This document shows, one piece after another, positions 43,131 to 50,693 of a stretch of 64,000 bases of DNA. Source of the DNA: UBA2040 sp041674745 (lineage in GTDB: Bacteria; Bacteroidota; Bacteroidia; Flavobacteriales_D; Crocinitomicaceae); NCBI GenBank assembly GCA_041674745.1, contig JBAYVD010000018.1, forward strand, positions 1 to 64,000, written 5' to 3'. Position 1 is the first letter of the stretch; the number at the start of each line of letters is the position of its first letter. The position numbers and the translations under genes were made by a program. A model generated the notes under the pieces. It ran no database searches and had not been told where the DNA came from. It saw only the letters and a program-made list of their open reading frames with translations.

Positions 43131-44279
43131 ATGAGTCAATCGCCTTTCATTTATGGATTTACAGTAAGTGAGCAACACTTCACCAACCGGGAGGAGGAGG
43201 TCATCAAGCTGAAGCAGAATTTGTTGCAAGGCATCAATACCACCATTATTTCGCCGCGCCGATGGGGAAAGTCATCACTTGTGGAAAAGGTCATTGAAGT
43301 CATCAACAAAGAAGAGAAAGCGGTTAAAACCGTAATGCTGGATTTGTTCTCTTATGCCTGTGAAGAAGAGTTTTTGGAGGCGTTTGCACGAGAAGTAATC
43401 AAAGCGTCTTCCAACAAATGGGAAGATTGGCTCACTTTAGCGAAAGAAACCTTTAAACAATTGATACCAAAAATCACGATTGGCGTTGATCCAGGTACTG
43501 ATTTCAATTTAGGTTTTCAGTGGGATGATTTGAAAAAACACCGAGATGAAATTCTCAATTTACCGGAAATTATCGCGCAGAAGAAAAATATCCGCTTCGT
43601 AATTTGCTTGGATGAATTTCAGAATGTTGCGAGTTTTCCAGCCTTCGAAACCTTCGAAAAGCAATTGCGTGCCATTTGGCAACGGCATAAAAAGGTAGCC
43701 TATTGTTTGTACGGCAGCAAGCGCCACATGATGGTGGATATATTCAATAACTCATCCAAGCCATTTTACCGTTTTGGCGATATCTTGTTGTTGCCCAAAA
43801 TAAAAGAAGAAAAATGGGTAAAGTTTATCCTGGAAAGTTTTAAAAGGTCAGGAAAAGAAATTTCAGTAAAATTGGCCGAGAAAATTCCGCAATTGATGAA
43901 AAATCACTCTTGGTATGTGCAACAATTGTCGCACTATACGTGGCAGAAAACTAATAAAAAAGTGAGTCTGTCCGATTTGAATGCTGCTTTGGATGAATTG
44001 GTTCATGCCAATACGCCATTTTATCAAAGAGAAATTGAAGGCTTGAGCAACACGCAAGTGAACCTTATAAAAGCCATTGTTATGGGAGAAAACAAACTCA
44101 CAAGCAGCCGAGTGATGCAGGAATACAAGCTCGGAACGCCAAGGAATGTTAGCAAAAACCGAGACGCGTTGATTGCTGACGACTTGCTCAACAAAGAAGA
44201 CAAGAATTTTGAATTATTGGATCCAGCTTTTGAATTGTGGTTCAAAAAAATGTACTTTAAAATCGAATATATCGCATGA
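43131..44279 (+). CDS. AAA-type ATPase of the archaeal ATPase (STAND-like) group
   Basis: A 382-residue protein. Walker A is SPRRWGKSSL (K47), Walker B is RFVICLDEFQN (D161, E162), and the sequence YCLYGSKRHMMVDIFN (sensor region) follows. A C-terminal part from about 310 has the look of a winged helix (ALIADDLLNKED after LTSSRVMQEYKLGTPRNVSKNR). Such PF01637-like proteins are widespread in Bacteroidota and archaea, with mostly unknown roles. The palindrome array upstream suggests tight control, possibly by its own C-terminal domain. Its stop overlaps the start of rlmF by ATGA. Confidence 0.82.
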   Translation: MSQSPFIYGFTVSEQHFTNREEEVIKLKQNLLQGINTTIISPRRWGKSSLVEKVIEVINKEEKAVKTVMLDLFSYACEEEFLEAFAREVIKASSNKWEDWLTLAKETFKQLIPKITIGVDPGTDFNLGFQWDDLKKHRDEILNLPEIIAQKKNIRFVICLDEFQNVASFPAFETFEKQLRAIWQRHKKVAYCLYGSKRHMMVDIFNNSSKPFYRFGDILLLPKIKEEKWVKFILESFKRSGKEISVKLAEKIPQLMKNHSWYVQQLSHYTWQKTNKKVSLSDLNAALDELVHANTPFYQREIEGLSNTQVNLIKAIVMGENKLTSSRVMQEYKLGTPRNVSKNRDALIADDLLNKEDKNFELLDPAFELWFKKMYFKIEYIA

Positions 44280-45211
44280 CGAAAACAAGATTACACCCCA
44301 GAAATAAACACGTAGACCGATACGATTTTAAGGAATTGTTTACCGTTTGTCCTGAATTGGCAGCACAAGTTTCGACCAATATTCATGGCAGTGAAACCAT
44401 TGATTTTGCCAATCCAGTATCGGTTCGCTTGTTGAACACGGCCTTGCTAAAACGGTATTACGACATTGCTTTTTGGGACTTTCCTGAGGAAAATCTGTGT
44501 CCGCCCATTCCGGGAAGAGCCGATTACATTCACCATGCGGCAGATTTGTTGTCGAGTTTTTATTTTGGAAAGGCACCCAAAGGACCTGAAGTACGCGTTC
44601 TGGACATTGGCAGTGGCGCGAGTTGCATTTACCCGATAATTGGACAACGAGAATACCAATGGTCGTTTGTAGGATCTGAAATGGATGAGAATTCCATCGA
44701 ATCAGCCAATCAAATCATTGAACGGAACGAAGGTTTAAAAGACGCGATTGAAATTCGAAAACAGGTCAATTCCAGAGATATTTTCAACGGAATCATTCAA
44801 CCTGGCGAGAAATATCAGTTGAGTGTTTGCAATCCGCCTTTCCATTCTTCATCGGAAGAAGCAGCGAAAGGTTCGCAACGAAAAGCAAACAATTTGGGGC
44901 GCAAACGCGTCAACGAAGTGACACTAAATTTTAGCGGAAAAAGCAATGAATTGTGGTACGATGGCGGAGAAAAGAAATTCGTCGAAAACATGATTCATCA
45001 AAGTTTCAGACACCGACATGCGGTGGAATGGTTTACGACTTTGGTTTCAAAAGAAGCGTATTTGAAAAGTTTTACGGCTTTGTTGGATCGGTTGGGAGCA
45101 GAACAAGTGCGTATTATCCCTATGGGAACCGGCAATAAAGTTTCACGTGTTTTGGGTTGGACTTTTCAAACCAAAAAGGTGGTGAAGAAAAAGGTTGAAA
45201 AGGAGGATTGA
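44276..45211 (+). CDS. rlmF: 23S rRNA (adenine(1618)-N6)-methyltransferase
   Basis: A 311-residue methyltransferase making m6A1618 in 23S rRNA. Family signatures: HPRNKHVDRYDFKEL at the N-terminus, FANPVSVRLLNTALLKRYY, FPEENLCPPIPGRADYIHH, motif I VLDIGSGASCIYPII, and catalytic VCNPPFHSS. The C-terminus is lysine rich (KKVVKKKVEKED). It is coupled to the ATPase by a 4-base overlap. Confidence 0.96.
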   Translation: MTKTRLHPRNKHVDRYDFKELFTVCPELAAQVSTNIHGSETIDFANPVSVRLLNTALLKRYYDIAFWDFPEENLCPPIPGRADYIHHAADLLSSFYFGKAPKGPEVRVLDIGSGASCIYPIIGQREYQWSFVGSEMDENSIESANQIIERNEGLKDAIEIRKQVNSRDIFNGIIQPGEKYQLSVCNPPFHSSSEEAAKGSQRKANNLGRKRVNEVTLNFSGKSNELWYDGGEKKFVENMIHQSFRHRHAVEWFTTLVSKEAYLKSFTALLDRLGAEQVRIIPMGTGNKVSRVLGWTFQTKKVVKKKVEKED

Positions 45212-45260
45212 AAATACGGTTCAAAAATTCAACAGTTTTCCAATTAAAATAGTCAATAGA

Positions 45261-45313
45261 ATTTGGGAATTTGGGAATTTGGGAATTTGGGAATTCCCAA
45301 ATTTACGAACAAG
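45261..45313. repeat. ATTTGGGA tandem repeat running into a palindrome
   Basis: Four copies of ATTTGGGA (45261-45292) are followed by ATTCCCAAATT, making the 20-bp perfect palindrome AATTTGGGAATTCCCAAATT at 45284-45303. The stretch 45291-45313 matches 57284-57306 at 20 of 23 bases. It sits between convergent genes (rlmF and the amidotransferase-like gene) and may act as a bidirectional terminator. Confidence 0.8.
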
Positions 45314-45387
45314 GTAACTAGATCTTGGCTTTTTTGACCAGAATCCATTCATTTTTGATCTAAAAATTCCAAAAATCAATAAAAATC

Positions 45388-46644
45388 TTACGTTTTCCGC
45401 TTTTTCTTTTTCGCCGCTGGAAACAAAATGTTGTTCAAAATCAAGCGATAGCCGGGAGAATTTGGGTGTAAATTCAAATCTGTTGGAGGATCCATAACAC
45501 GGTGTTCGTAATCTTCCGGATCGTGTCCACCATAGAAAGTCCAAGTTCCTTGTCCCATTTCTCCATGAATGTAACGAGCGGTTCCTAGCGCTTCATCTTC
45601 ACCCAAAATCAACACGTTGGGTTTGATCAATTCTTTTCTAAAATCGGTTGTTTGTCCCATGAAACCGGGGATAATATCGGTGTGACATTGCGTCAACATA
45701 GTAGGCACCACATCCCATTTTGCCGAAAATTCAAACAAAGTGAAATTGTCCAACGCTTCATTGCGTTTGTGCAAATCCGTTCCATCGATATTGGAATATT
45801 CATACACCATCGGATTACGTTCCAACTTGAAATCCTTGAAGGCAAATGTATTACCGTAATCCAGTTTTTGTTGACAAGCAGGATCGGATGGGTCTCCGTC
45901 AAACATACTTTCGCAAATATCTGTGTTAGCCGCTGCTAAAGCAATATCAAAACTATCGGTTCCGCTACACATGGTAAACAAGAATCCACCACCAAAGACA
46001 AATTCTTTGATCCGGTTGGCAACGGCAAGTTTTAGTTGAGAAACCTTTTCAAATCCAAGCATTTTAGCATCTGCTTCTGCATCGGCAACCTGCTGTTGAT
46101 ACCAAGGATAACTTCGGTAATTGGCGTAGAATTTACCGTATTGCCCCGTGAAATCTTCGTGGTGCAAATGCAACCAATCGTATTTCGGTAAAATTCCCAT
46201 GACAATCGCTGAATCATAAATTTTATCGTAGGGAATTTCGGCATATTCCAACACCAAGGTCACAGCGTCGTCCCAAGGTTGTTTGCCATTGGGCGTGTAC
46301 ACCGCAATTTTTGGGGCTTTTTCCAATTGGACCACTTCCATGTTGGTTTCCGGGTTCCCGATTTCTTTTTTGATGGCATTGACTTGTCCGTCGGCTAAAA
46401 CTTCGTATTTCACACCACGAATAACCAATTCATCCTCAATGGATTTTAAATGAGGAAAAAGAAAAGAACCACCACGGTAGTTGAGTAACCATTCCATCAC
46501 CACATCATTTTCCAATACCCAAAAAGAAACGCCATACGCTTTTAAATGATCGGTTTGCGAATCGTCCATGGGAACGAGCAACTGCGAAGCGGAAACTTGT
46601 AGCGAAGCAAAAAGCAAAGCAAAAAACAGAACTATTTTCTTCAT
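45388..46644 (-). CDS. Secreted amidotransferase-fold protein (often labelled asparagine synthetase B)
   Basis: From ATG 46644 (signal peptide MKKIVLFFALLFASLQVSAS) the protein has 418 residues. It is highly conserved in Bacteroidota, where databases often call it asparagine synthetase B; it shows no asparagine synthetase ATP-binding motif and starts with no catalytic cysteine. What is visible is a class I amidotransferase-like fold: KIAVYTPNGKQPWDDAVTLVLEY, VMGILPKYDWLHLHHEDFTG, GGGFLFTMCSGTDSFDIAL (possible nucleophile cysteine) and VLILGEDEALGTARYI. The C-terminus is basic (KKKKRKT). Real function unknown; the name should not be trusted. Confidence 0.75.
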   Translation of the reverse strand: MKKIVLFFALLFASLQVSASQLLVPMDDSQTDHLKAYGVSFWVLENDVVMEWLLNYRGGSFLFPHLKSIEDELVIRGVKYEVLADGQVNAIKKEIGNPETNMEVVQLEKAPKIAVYTPNGKQPWDDAVTLVLEYAEIPYDKIYDSAIVMGILPKYDWLHLHHEDFTGQYGKFYANYRSYPWYQQQVADAEADAKMLGFEKVSQLKLAVANRIKEFVFGGGFLFTMCSGTDSFDIALAAANTDICESMFDGDPSDPACQQKLDYGNTFAFKDFKLERNPMVYEYSNIDGTDLHKRNEALDNFTLFEFSAKWDVVPTMLTQCHTDIIPGFMGQTTDFRKELIKPNVLILGEDEALGTARYIHGEMGQGTWTFYGGHDPEDYEHRVMDPPTDLNLHPNSPGYRLILNNILFPAAKKKKRKT

Positions 46645-46689
46645 TTTATAAAATCGTTTGTAGTGATAACGCAAAAATCTTGCCTTTCA

Positions 46690-48261
46690 TTAAAATCCAG
46701 GATCTAAATCACCACCTCGGTCAAAATCTTCGCCTTCAAAATCGTTGGTACTGTTGATTTTACTTGGTAGTATGAATTCATTTCCAGCTGATTCAAATCC
46801 TTTGTTGCTGTTCATAGCTGAAGAAAAAGAAGTTTCCAACTGACCAGGATCTACCGAGTCCAAATTCTCAAAACGAGCATATTGCCCTACAAATTTCAAT
46901 CGAACATTCGCCAATGCACCATTTCTGTGTTTGGCAATGATAATTTCACCAACCCCTAAATTGGAATTTCCTTCGGCGTCTTGCGTTAAACCATAGTATT
47001 CTGGTCGATAAATGAATGAAACGATATCGGCATCTTGCTCAATCGCTCCAGATTCACGAAGGTCGGAGAGTACGGGTCTTTTTTCACCACCACGTTGTTC
47101 CACGGAACGACTCAATTGAGACAAGGCGATAATTGGAACATTCAATTCTTTTGCAATTTCTTTGATGGAGCGAGAAATCAAGGAAATTTCTTGTTCACGG
47201 TTTCCTCCACCTTTGGTTCCACCAGCGGTCATCAATTGCAAGTAATCGATGATTACCAGTTCAATATTGTATTGCAATTTCAAACGACGACATTTTGCCC
47301 GTAAATCGAAAATGGAAATACCGGGTGTGTCATCAATATAAATCGGTGCTTGCGCTAATTTCGTAATTCGGCTGTGCAATTGTTGAAACTCATGATCTGC
47401 CAAATCACCTTTTCGTAATTTTTCGGCTGCAATTCTACTTTCACTTGAAATCAAACGTTTTACCAATTGAACGGACGACATCTCCAAAGAGAAGAACGCC
47501 ACTCCCATGTTGTAATCTACCGCACAATTTCGCGCCATAGAAAGTACGAAAGCCGTTTTCCCCATCGCAGGTCGAGCGGCCAATACAATCATATCTGAAC
47601 GTTGCCAACCCGCTGTAATTTTGTCCAGTTCAAAGAATCCGGTTGGAACTCCTGAAATACCATCTTTGTTAAGACTTGCTTTTTCTATTTCATCAATGGC
47701 TTCGCGAACGACATTTTTCATGATGTCGACTTGTTTGCCCATGTTGTTTTCCGAAATTTTGAATAAATCTTCCTCCGCTTTGTTCAATACATCGAAAACA
47801 TCATTCGTGTCTTCATAGGCCATTTTCAAAACGTCGGAACTCATGCGAATCAATTCTCGTTTGATGAATTTCTCTGAAATGATTCGGGCATGGTATTCTA
47901 CGTGAGCGGAAGAGGCAACACGAGACGTCAATTGAGAAACATAGGCCGGACCGCCACTGGCTTCCAAGGTGCCTTCTTTTTTCAATTGATTGATTACAGT
48001 TAAGATATCAATGGGCGTAGAAGAGGCGAACAATTCCCGTATTGCCGTATAAATGTAAACGTGTTTTGGGTCGTAAAAACAGGCAGGTGTAAGCAGGTCA
48101 ATCGTATCCGTAACTGCATTTTTTTCTAGCATCAAGGCGCCCAGAACAGCTTGTTCAATGTCAACGGCTTGTGGTGGAACTTTTCCCAATTCCATTGCCA
48201 AAGGGCTTATATTCTTTAGTCGTGTTGCGGGTTTTCGATTGTTTTCGACCTTGTTATCCAT
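46690..48261 (-). CDS. dnaB: Replicative DNA helicase
   Basis: A 523-residue hexameric helicase that unwinds DNA at the replication fork and loads primase. The N-terminal domain (PPQAVDIEQAVLGALMLEKNA) is followed by the RecA-like core with Walker A AARPAMGKTAFVLSMARN, Walker B VIIDYLQLMT and the motif GAIEQDADIVSFIYRPEYY. The C-terminus has an extra acidic tail (NDFEGEDFDRGGDLDPGF). No intein is present. It is divergent from mnmD. Confidence 0.96.
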   Translation of the reverse strand: MDNKVENNRKPATRLKNISPLAMELGKVPPQAVDIEQAVLGALMLEKNAVTDTIDLLTPACFYDPKHVYIYTAIRELFASSTPIDILTVINQLKKEGTLEASGGPAYVSQLTSRVASSAHVEYHARIISEKFIKRELIRMSSDVLKMAYEDTNDVFDVLNKAEEDLFKISENNMGKQVDIMKNVVREAIDEIEKASLNKDGISGVPTGFFELDKITAGWQRSDMIVLAARPAMGKTAFVLSMARNCAVDYNMGVAFFSLEMSSVQLVKRLISSESRIAAEKLRKGDLADHEFQQLHSRITKLAQAPIYIDDTPGISIFDLRAKCRRLKLQYNIELVIIDYLQLMTAGGTKGGGNREQEISLISRSIKEIAKELNVPIIALSQLSRSVEQRGGEKRPVLSDLRESGAIEQDADIVSFIYRPEYYGLTQDAEGNSNLGVGEIIIAKHRNGALANVRLKFVGQYARFENLDSVDPGQLETSFSSAMNSNKGFESAGNEFILPSKINSTNDFEGEDFDRGGDLDPGF

Positions 48262-48266
48262 ACGAA

Positions 48267-48274
48267 CAAAGATA
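48267..48274 (-). promoter_or_regulatory. Candidate -7 box (TATCTTTG) directly before dnaB
   Basis: It matches TAnnTTTG on the minus strand and ends 5 bases before the ATG at 48261, implying a leaderless dnaB mRNA. Confidence 0.55.
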
Positions 48275-48362
48275 GAGTTTTGATGGCGCTAATCCCACAA
48301 TTGTTTCTGATAAAATCTAAAAAAGATATAAAGAAACGTTATTAACAATTGTTGAAACCGTC

Positions 48363-48370
48363 TACCTTTG
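48363..48370 (+). promoter_or_regulatory. Candidate -7 box (TACCTTTG) directly before mnmD
   Basis: It matches TAnnTTTG and ends 4 bases before the ATG at 48375. The divergent dnaB box is 88 bases away on the other strand. Confidence 0.5.
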
Positions 48371-48374
48371 AACC

Positions 48375-49034
48375 ATGCAACGAAAAGTAGTTACAACAGC
48401 CGACGGTTCCCGCACCATTCACCTCGAGGAATGGAATGAAAATTACCATTCGCATCACGGTGCTTTGCAAGAAGCGAAACATGTTTTCATCGAAAAAGTA
48501 CGCGAGCGTATGGCTGGACGAAAGGAAATCTCCATTTTGGAAATGGGTTTCGGAACAGGACTCAATGCGATGCTCACCATGGAATTGGCTTTGGAATTGG
48601 ACGTGAAAATCAATTATTTGACCTTGGAGGCCTTTCCCGTTTCTGCTGAGGAAATTGAAGAATTGGAGTATGCCGAAATTTGGAAAGAAGGTGCTGGGTT
48701 TTACAAAGACATGCACGTAACTTCTTGGGGACAGCCCCATGAAATCCATCCGCTTTTTGCCTTGACGAAAATTCAAACACAGTTGGAGGATTGGGAAGCG
48801 ACCAATCAAACGATCGACTTCATTTACTACGATGCTTTTGGTCCACGCGTTCAATCCCATCTTTGGTCGATTCCGATTTTTGAAAAAATGTATAATTCGG
48901 CTAAAAAAGGTGCTTTTTTCTTGACCTATTGTGCGAAAGGACAAGTTCGCCGCGATTTAGAAAGCGTAGGTTGGAAAATGACACGTTTGCCAGGACCTCC
49001 AGGAAAAAGAGAAATGTTGGTGGGGGAGAAGTGA
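48375..49034 (+). CDS. mnmD: tRNA (5-methylaminomethyl-2-thiouridine)(34)-methyltransferase MnmD
   Basis: A 219-residue protein of the stand-alone MnmD family, which completes the mnm5s2U34 modification of tRNAs for Lys, Glu and Gln. The opening GSRTIHLEEWNENYHSHHGALQEAKHVFI and motif I SILEMGFGTGLNAML are characteristic, with IDFIYYDAFGPRVQSHLW and the C-terminal RDLESVGWKMTRLPGPPGKREML. No MnmC-type oxidase domain is attached. A single-gene unit. Confidence 0.93.
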   Translation: MQRKVVTTADGSRTIHLEEWNENYHSHHGALQEAKHVFIEKVRERMAGRKEISILEMGFGTGLNAMLTMELALELDVKINYLTLEAFPVSAEEIEELEYAEIWKEGAGFYKDMHVTSWGQPHEIHPLFALTKIQTQLEDWEATNQTIDFIYYDAFGPRVQSHLWSIPIFEKMYNSAKKGAFFLTYCAKGQVRRDLESVGWKMTRLPGPPGKREMLVGEK

Positions 49035-49115
49035 GAAATTTTCTCTTTTAATAGAAAAATTTACCACTATTAAAATCTTGTTTTCAGAATGCAGTAATGA
49101 GTAAATCAAAAACCT

Positions 49116-49142
49116 ACTTCATCAACTGAATATCCGCAATAC
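49116..49142. repeat. Left copy of a 27-bp direct repeat (relic of the ABC-F gene end)
   Basis: Identical to 50696-50722, the last codons of the ABC-F gene. On the minus strand it reads NRIIRIADIQLMK then stop, against NRIKSIADIQLMK in the gene itself. The rest of 49035-49300 has no ORF I can support. Confidence 0.8.
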
Positions 49143-49300
49143 GAATAATGCGATTACCAAATAGTTGCCAAAAAAATCAAAACGCTGTTGAATTCAGTTT
49201 TCAAGTACATTTTAATAAGTGAAACTTACCGTTTAGATTTTTTTTAGAAATTAAAAGACAAAATGCTTTAGTTTTAAGGGAACCTATAAAACCAGTATTC

Positions 49301-50689
49301 ATGAAAGCCATTTTATTCTTTTTCTTTTTGCCTTGTCATTTATTTAGTCAAGCGAGTTTTGTATTGAATTCTGATGAATCTATTTATAGTTCACCCGATT
49401 CAACTTTTTTCGTGACCAAACTAGGCGATTCTACCCATCTTGTTTTCCGAGAATTAAAGCACGATGGCACCGTTTTGAATGCTGACACCTTATTTTTTCA
49501 ATACAACAGACTAATTGAAAGGTATAACATTATTCGCTTTAAGAATTCCGAAAAGTATTTATTTACTTTGTTTAATTCGAATAATTTAGGAGTTCAAGAA
49601 GGCTATAAATATCTGCATTATGCATTATATGATCGTTCAACTCATCAATTTACTTTGCATAAAATCGACAGTATTTACATGCAATATGCCTTCAATAATA
49701 CTGAATACAACGATACATCCGTTTTACTATTAAGTCAACGCCAAATAACAACAACAACTTCCTGGTATTATACGCTTGATGTGAATTCAATTAATTTGAA
49801 TTTGGATAAATACTTAGTCTCAACCCCAGATTCAATTAATGATTATTACGGGGTGAACAAAAAATTCAAAATGATTGATGATACCTTATTTTGGGAAACG
49901 AGTTTTACAGATTTAATGGTTATAGGAAATGCAGGAAATAGTTTTCAAAGTGCCAATTCTACGTTTTATACTGTCCCAAATAGTTACAATACTCAAATTG
50001 ATATGTACAACGGGTTTTATGATGGTCAATCCATTGGTAAGTTCATGAAGCTTTACAATGACCCAAGTTTAATCGGTAAATGGAATTTTTCGCGCTTTGA
50101 TAAATATGGCAACTTATTGGGGGCATTTGAAATTTCACCTTTAAATCATCCAGTGTCTGGTAATCAAATCTATATTACCAACGCTATCGTTTACCAAGAT
50201 ACGATCATAGTGGTTGGAGAAACAACAAATCAAAATTTCGAACAAGAACGTTACGTAATATTTCTTGACTTTCAATTAAATGAACTTTGTCGAGTTCAAT
50301 TTGATTTTGGATTGTCAGGTATAACTGCAACAAATTCTGCCTTCGTGACCATGATTAATGGTATTCCTTACGTTGCAGTGACCAATGCAACTACAAAATC
50401 GTATTTTGAAGTGGCAAGTTGCTCCGTTATTTCTCTCGTGGTAGCAGAAAATAAAATTATCAATAGAAGTGTTGTGTGCAGTCCGAATCCTTTTGATAAC
50501 GTTTTAAATGTAAATTTCGACGATGAATTTTTAGGTATGGGATTTGAAATAGTTGACGTGACTGGCAAAACAGTAATTTCGGGCATCGCAGATGTTCCCA
50601 AGATAAATATAGACACAGAAGTATTGCAGAAAGGAATTTATTTCATTCGCTTAAATGGAATTTCGAAAGGTAAATTGGTTAAAAATTAA
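49301..50689 (+). CDS. T9SS-exported protein of unknown function
   Basis: A 462-residue secreted protein: signal peptide MKAILFFFFLPCHLFSQ, a large beta-rich body (NIIRFKNSEKYLFTLFNSNN, LIGKWNFSRFDKYGNLLGAF, AIVYQDTIIVVGETTNQNF), perhaps a beta-propeller, and a type A sorting domain (CSPNPFDNVLNVNF, EIVDVTGKTVISG, LQKGIYFIRLNGISKGKLVKN). It is a single gene between two copies of a 27-bp direct repeat, which suggests arrival by insertion or duplication. It is tail to tail with the ABC-F gene. Function unknown. Confidence 0.82.
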   Translation: MKAILFFFFLPCHLFSQASFVLNSDESIYSSPDSTFFVTKLGDSTHLVFRELKHDGTVLNADTLFFQYNRLIERYNIIRFKNSEKYLFTLFNSNNLGVQEGYKYLHYALYDRSTHQFTLHKIDSIYMQYAFNNTEYNDTSVLLLSQRQITTTTSWYYTLDVNSINLNLDKYLVSTPDSINDYYGVNKKFKMIDDTLFWETSFTDLMVIGNAGNSFQSANSTFYTVPNSYNTQIDMYNGFYDGQSIGKFMKLYNDPSLIGKWNFSRFDKYGNLLGAFEISPLNHPVSGNQIYITNAIVYQDTIIVVGETTNQNFEQERYVIFLDFQLNELCRVQFDFGLSGITATNSAFVTMINGIPYVAVTNATTKSYFEVASCSVISLVVAENKIINRSVVCSPNPFDNVLNVNFDDEFLGMGFEIVDVTGKTVISGIADVPKINIDTEVLQKGIYFIRLNGISKGKLVKN

Positions 50690-50693
50690 TGAT

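Noticed and set aside
45261..45313. ATTTGGGA repeats as a CRISPR array
   Set aside because: Units are 8 bp, directly adjacent without spacers, and no cas genes are near.
48342..48944. 200-codon minus-strand frame over mnmD
   Set aside because: Wholly opposite to a clear MnmD gene; no recognisable protein features.
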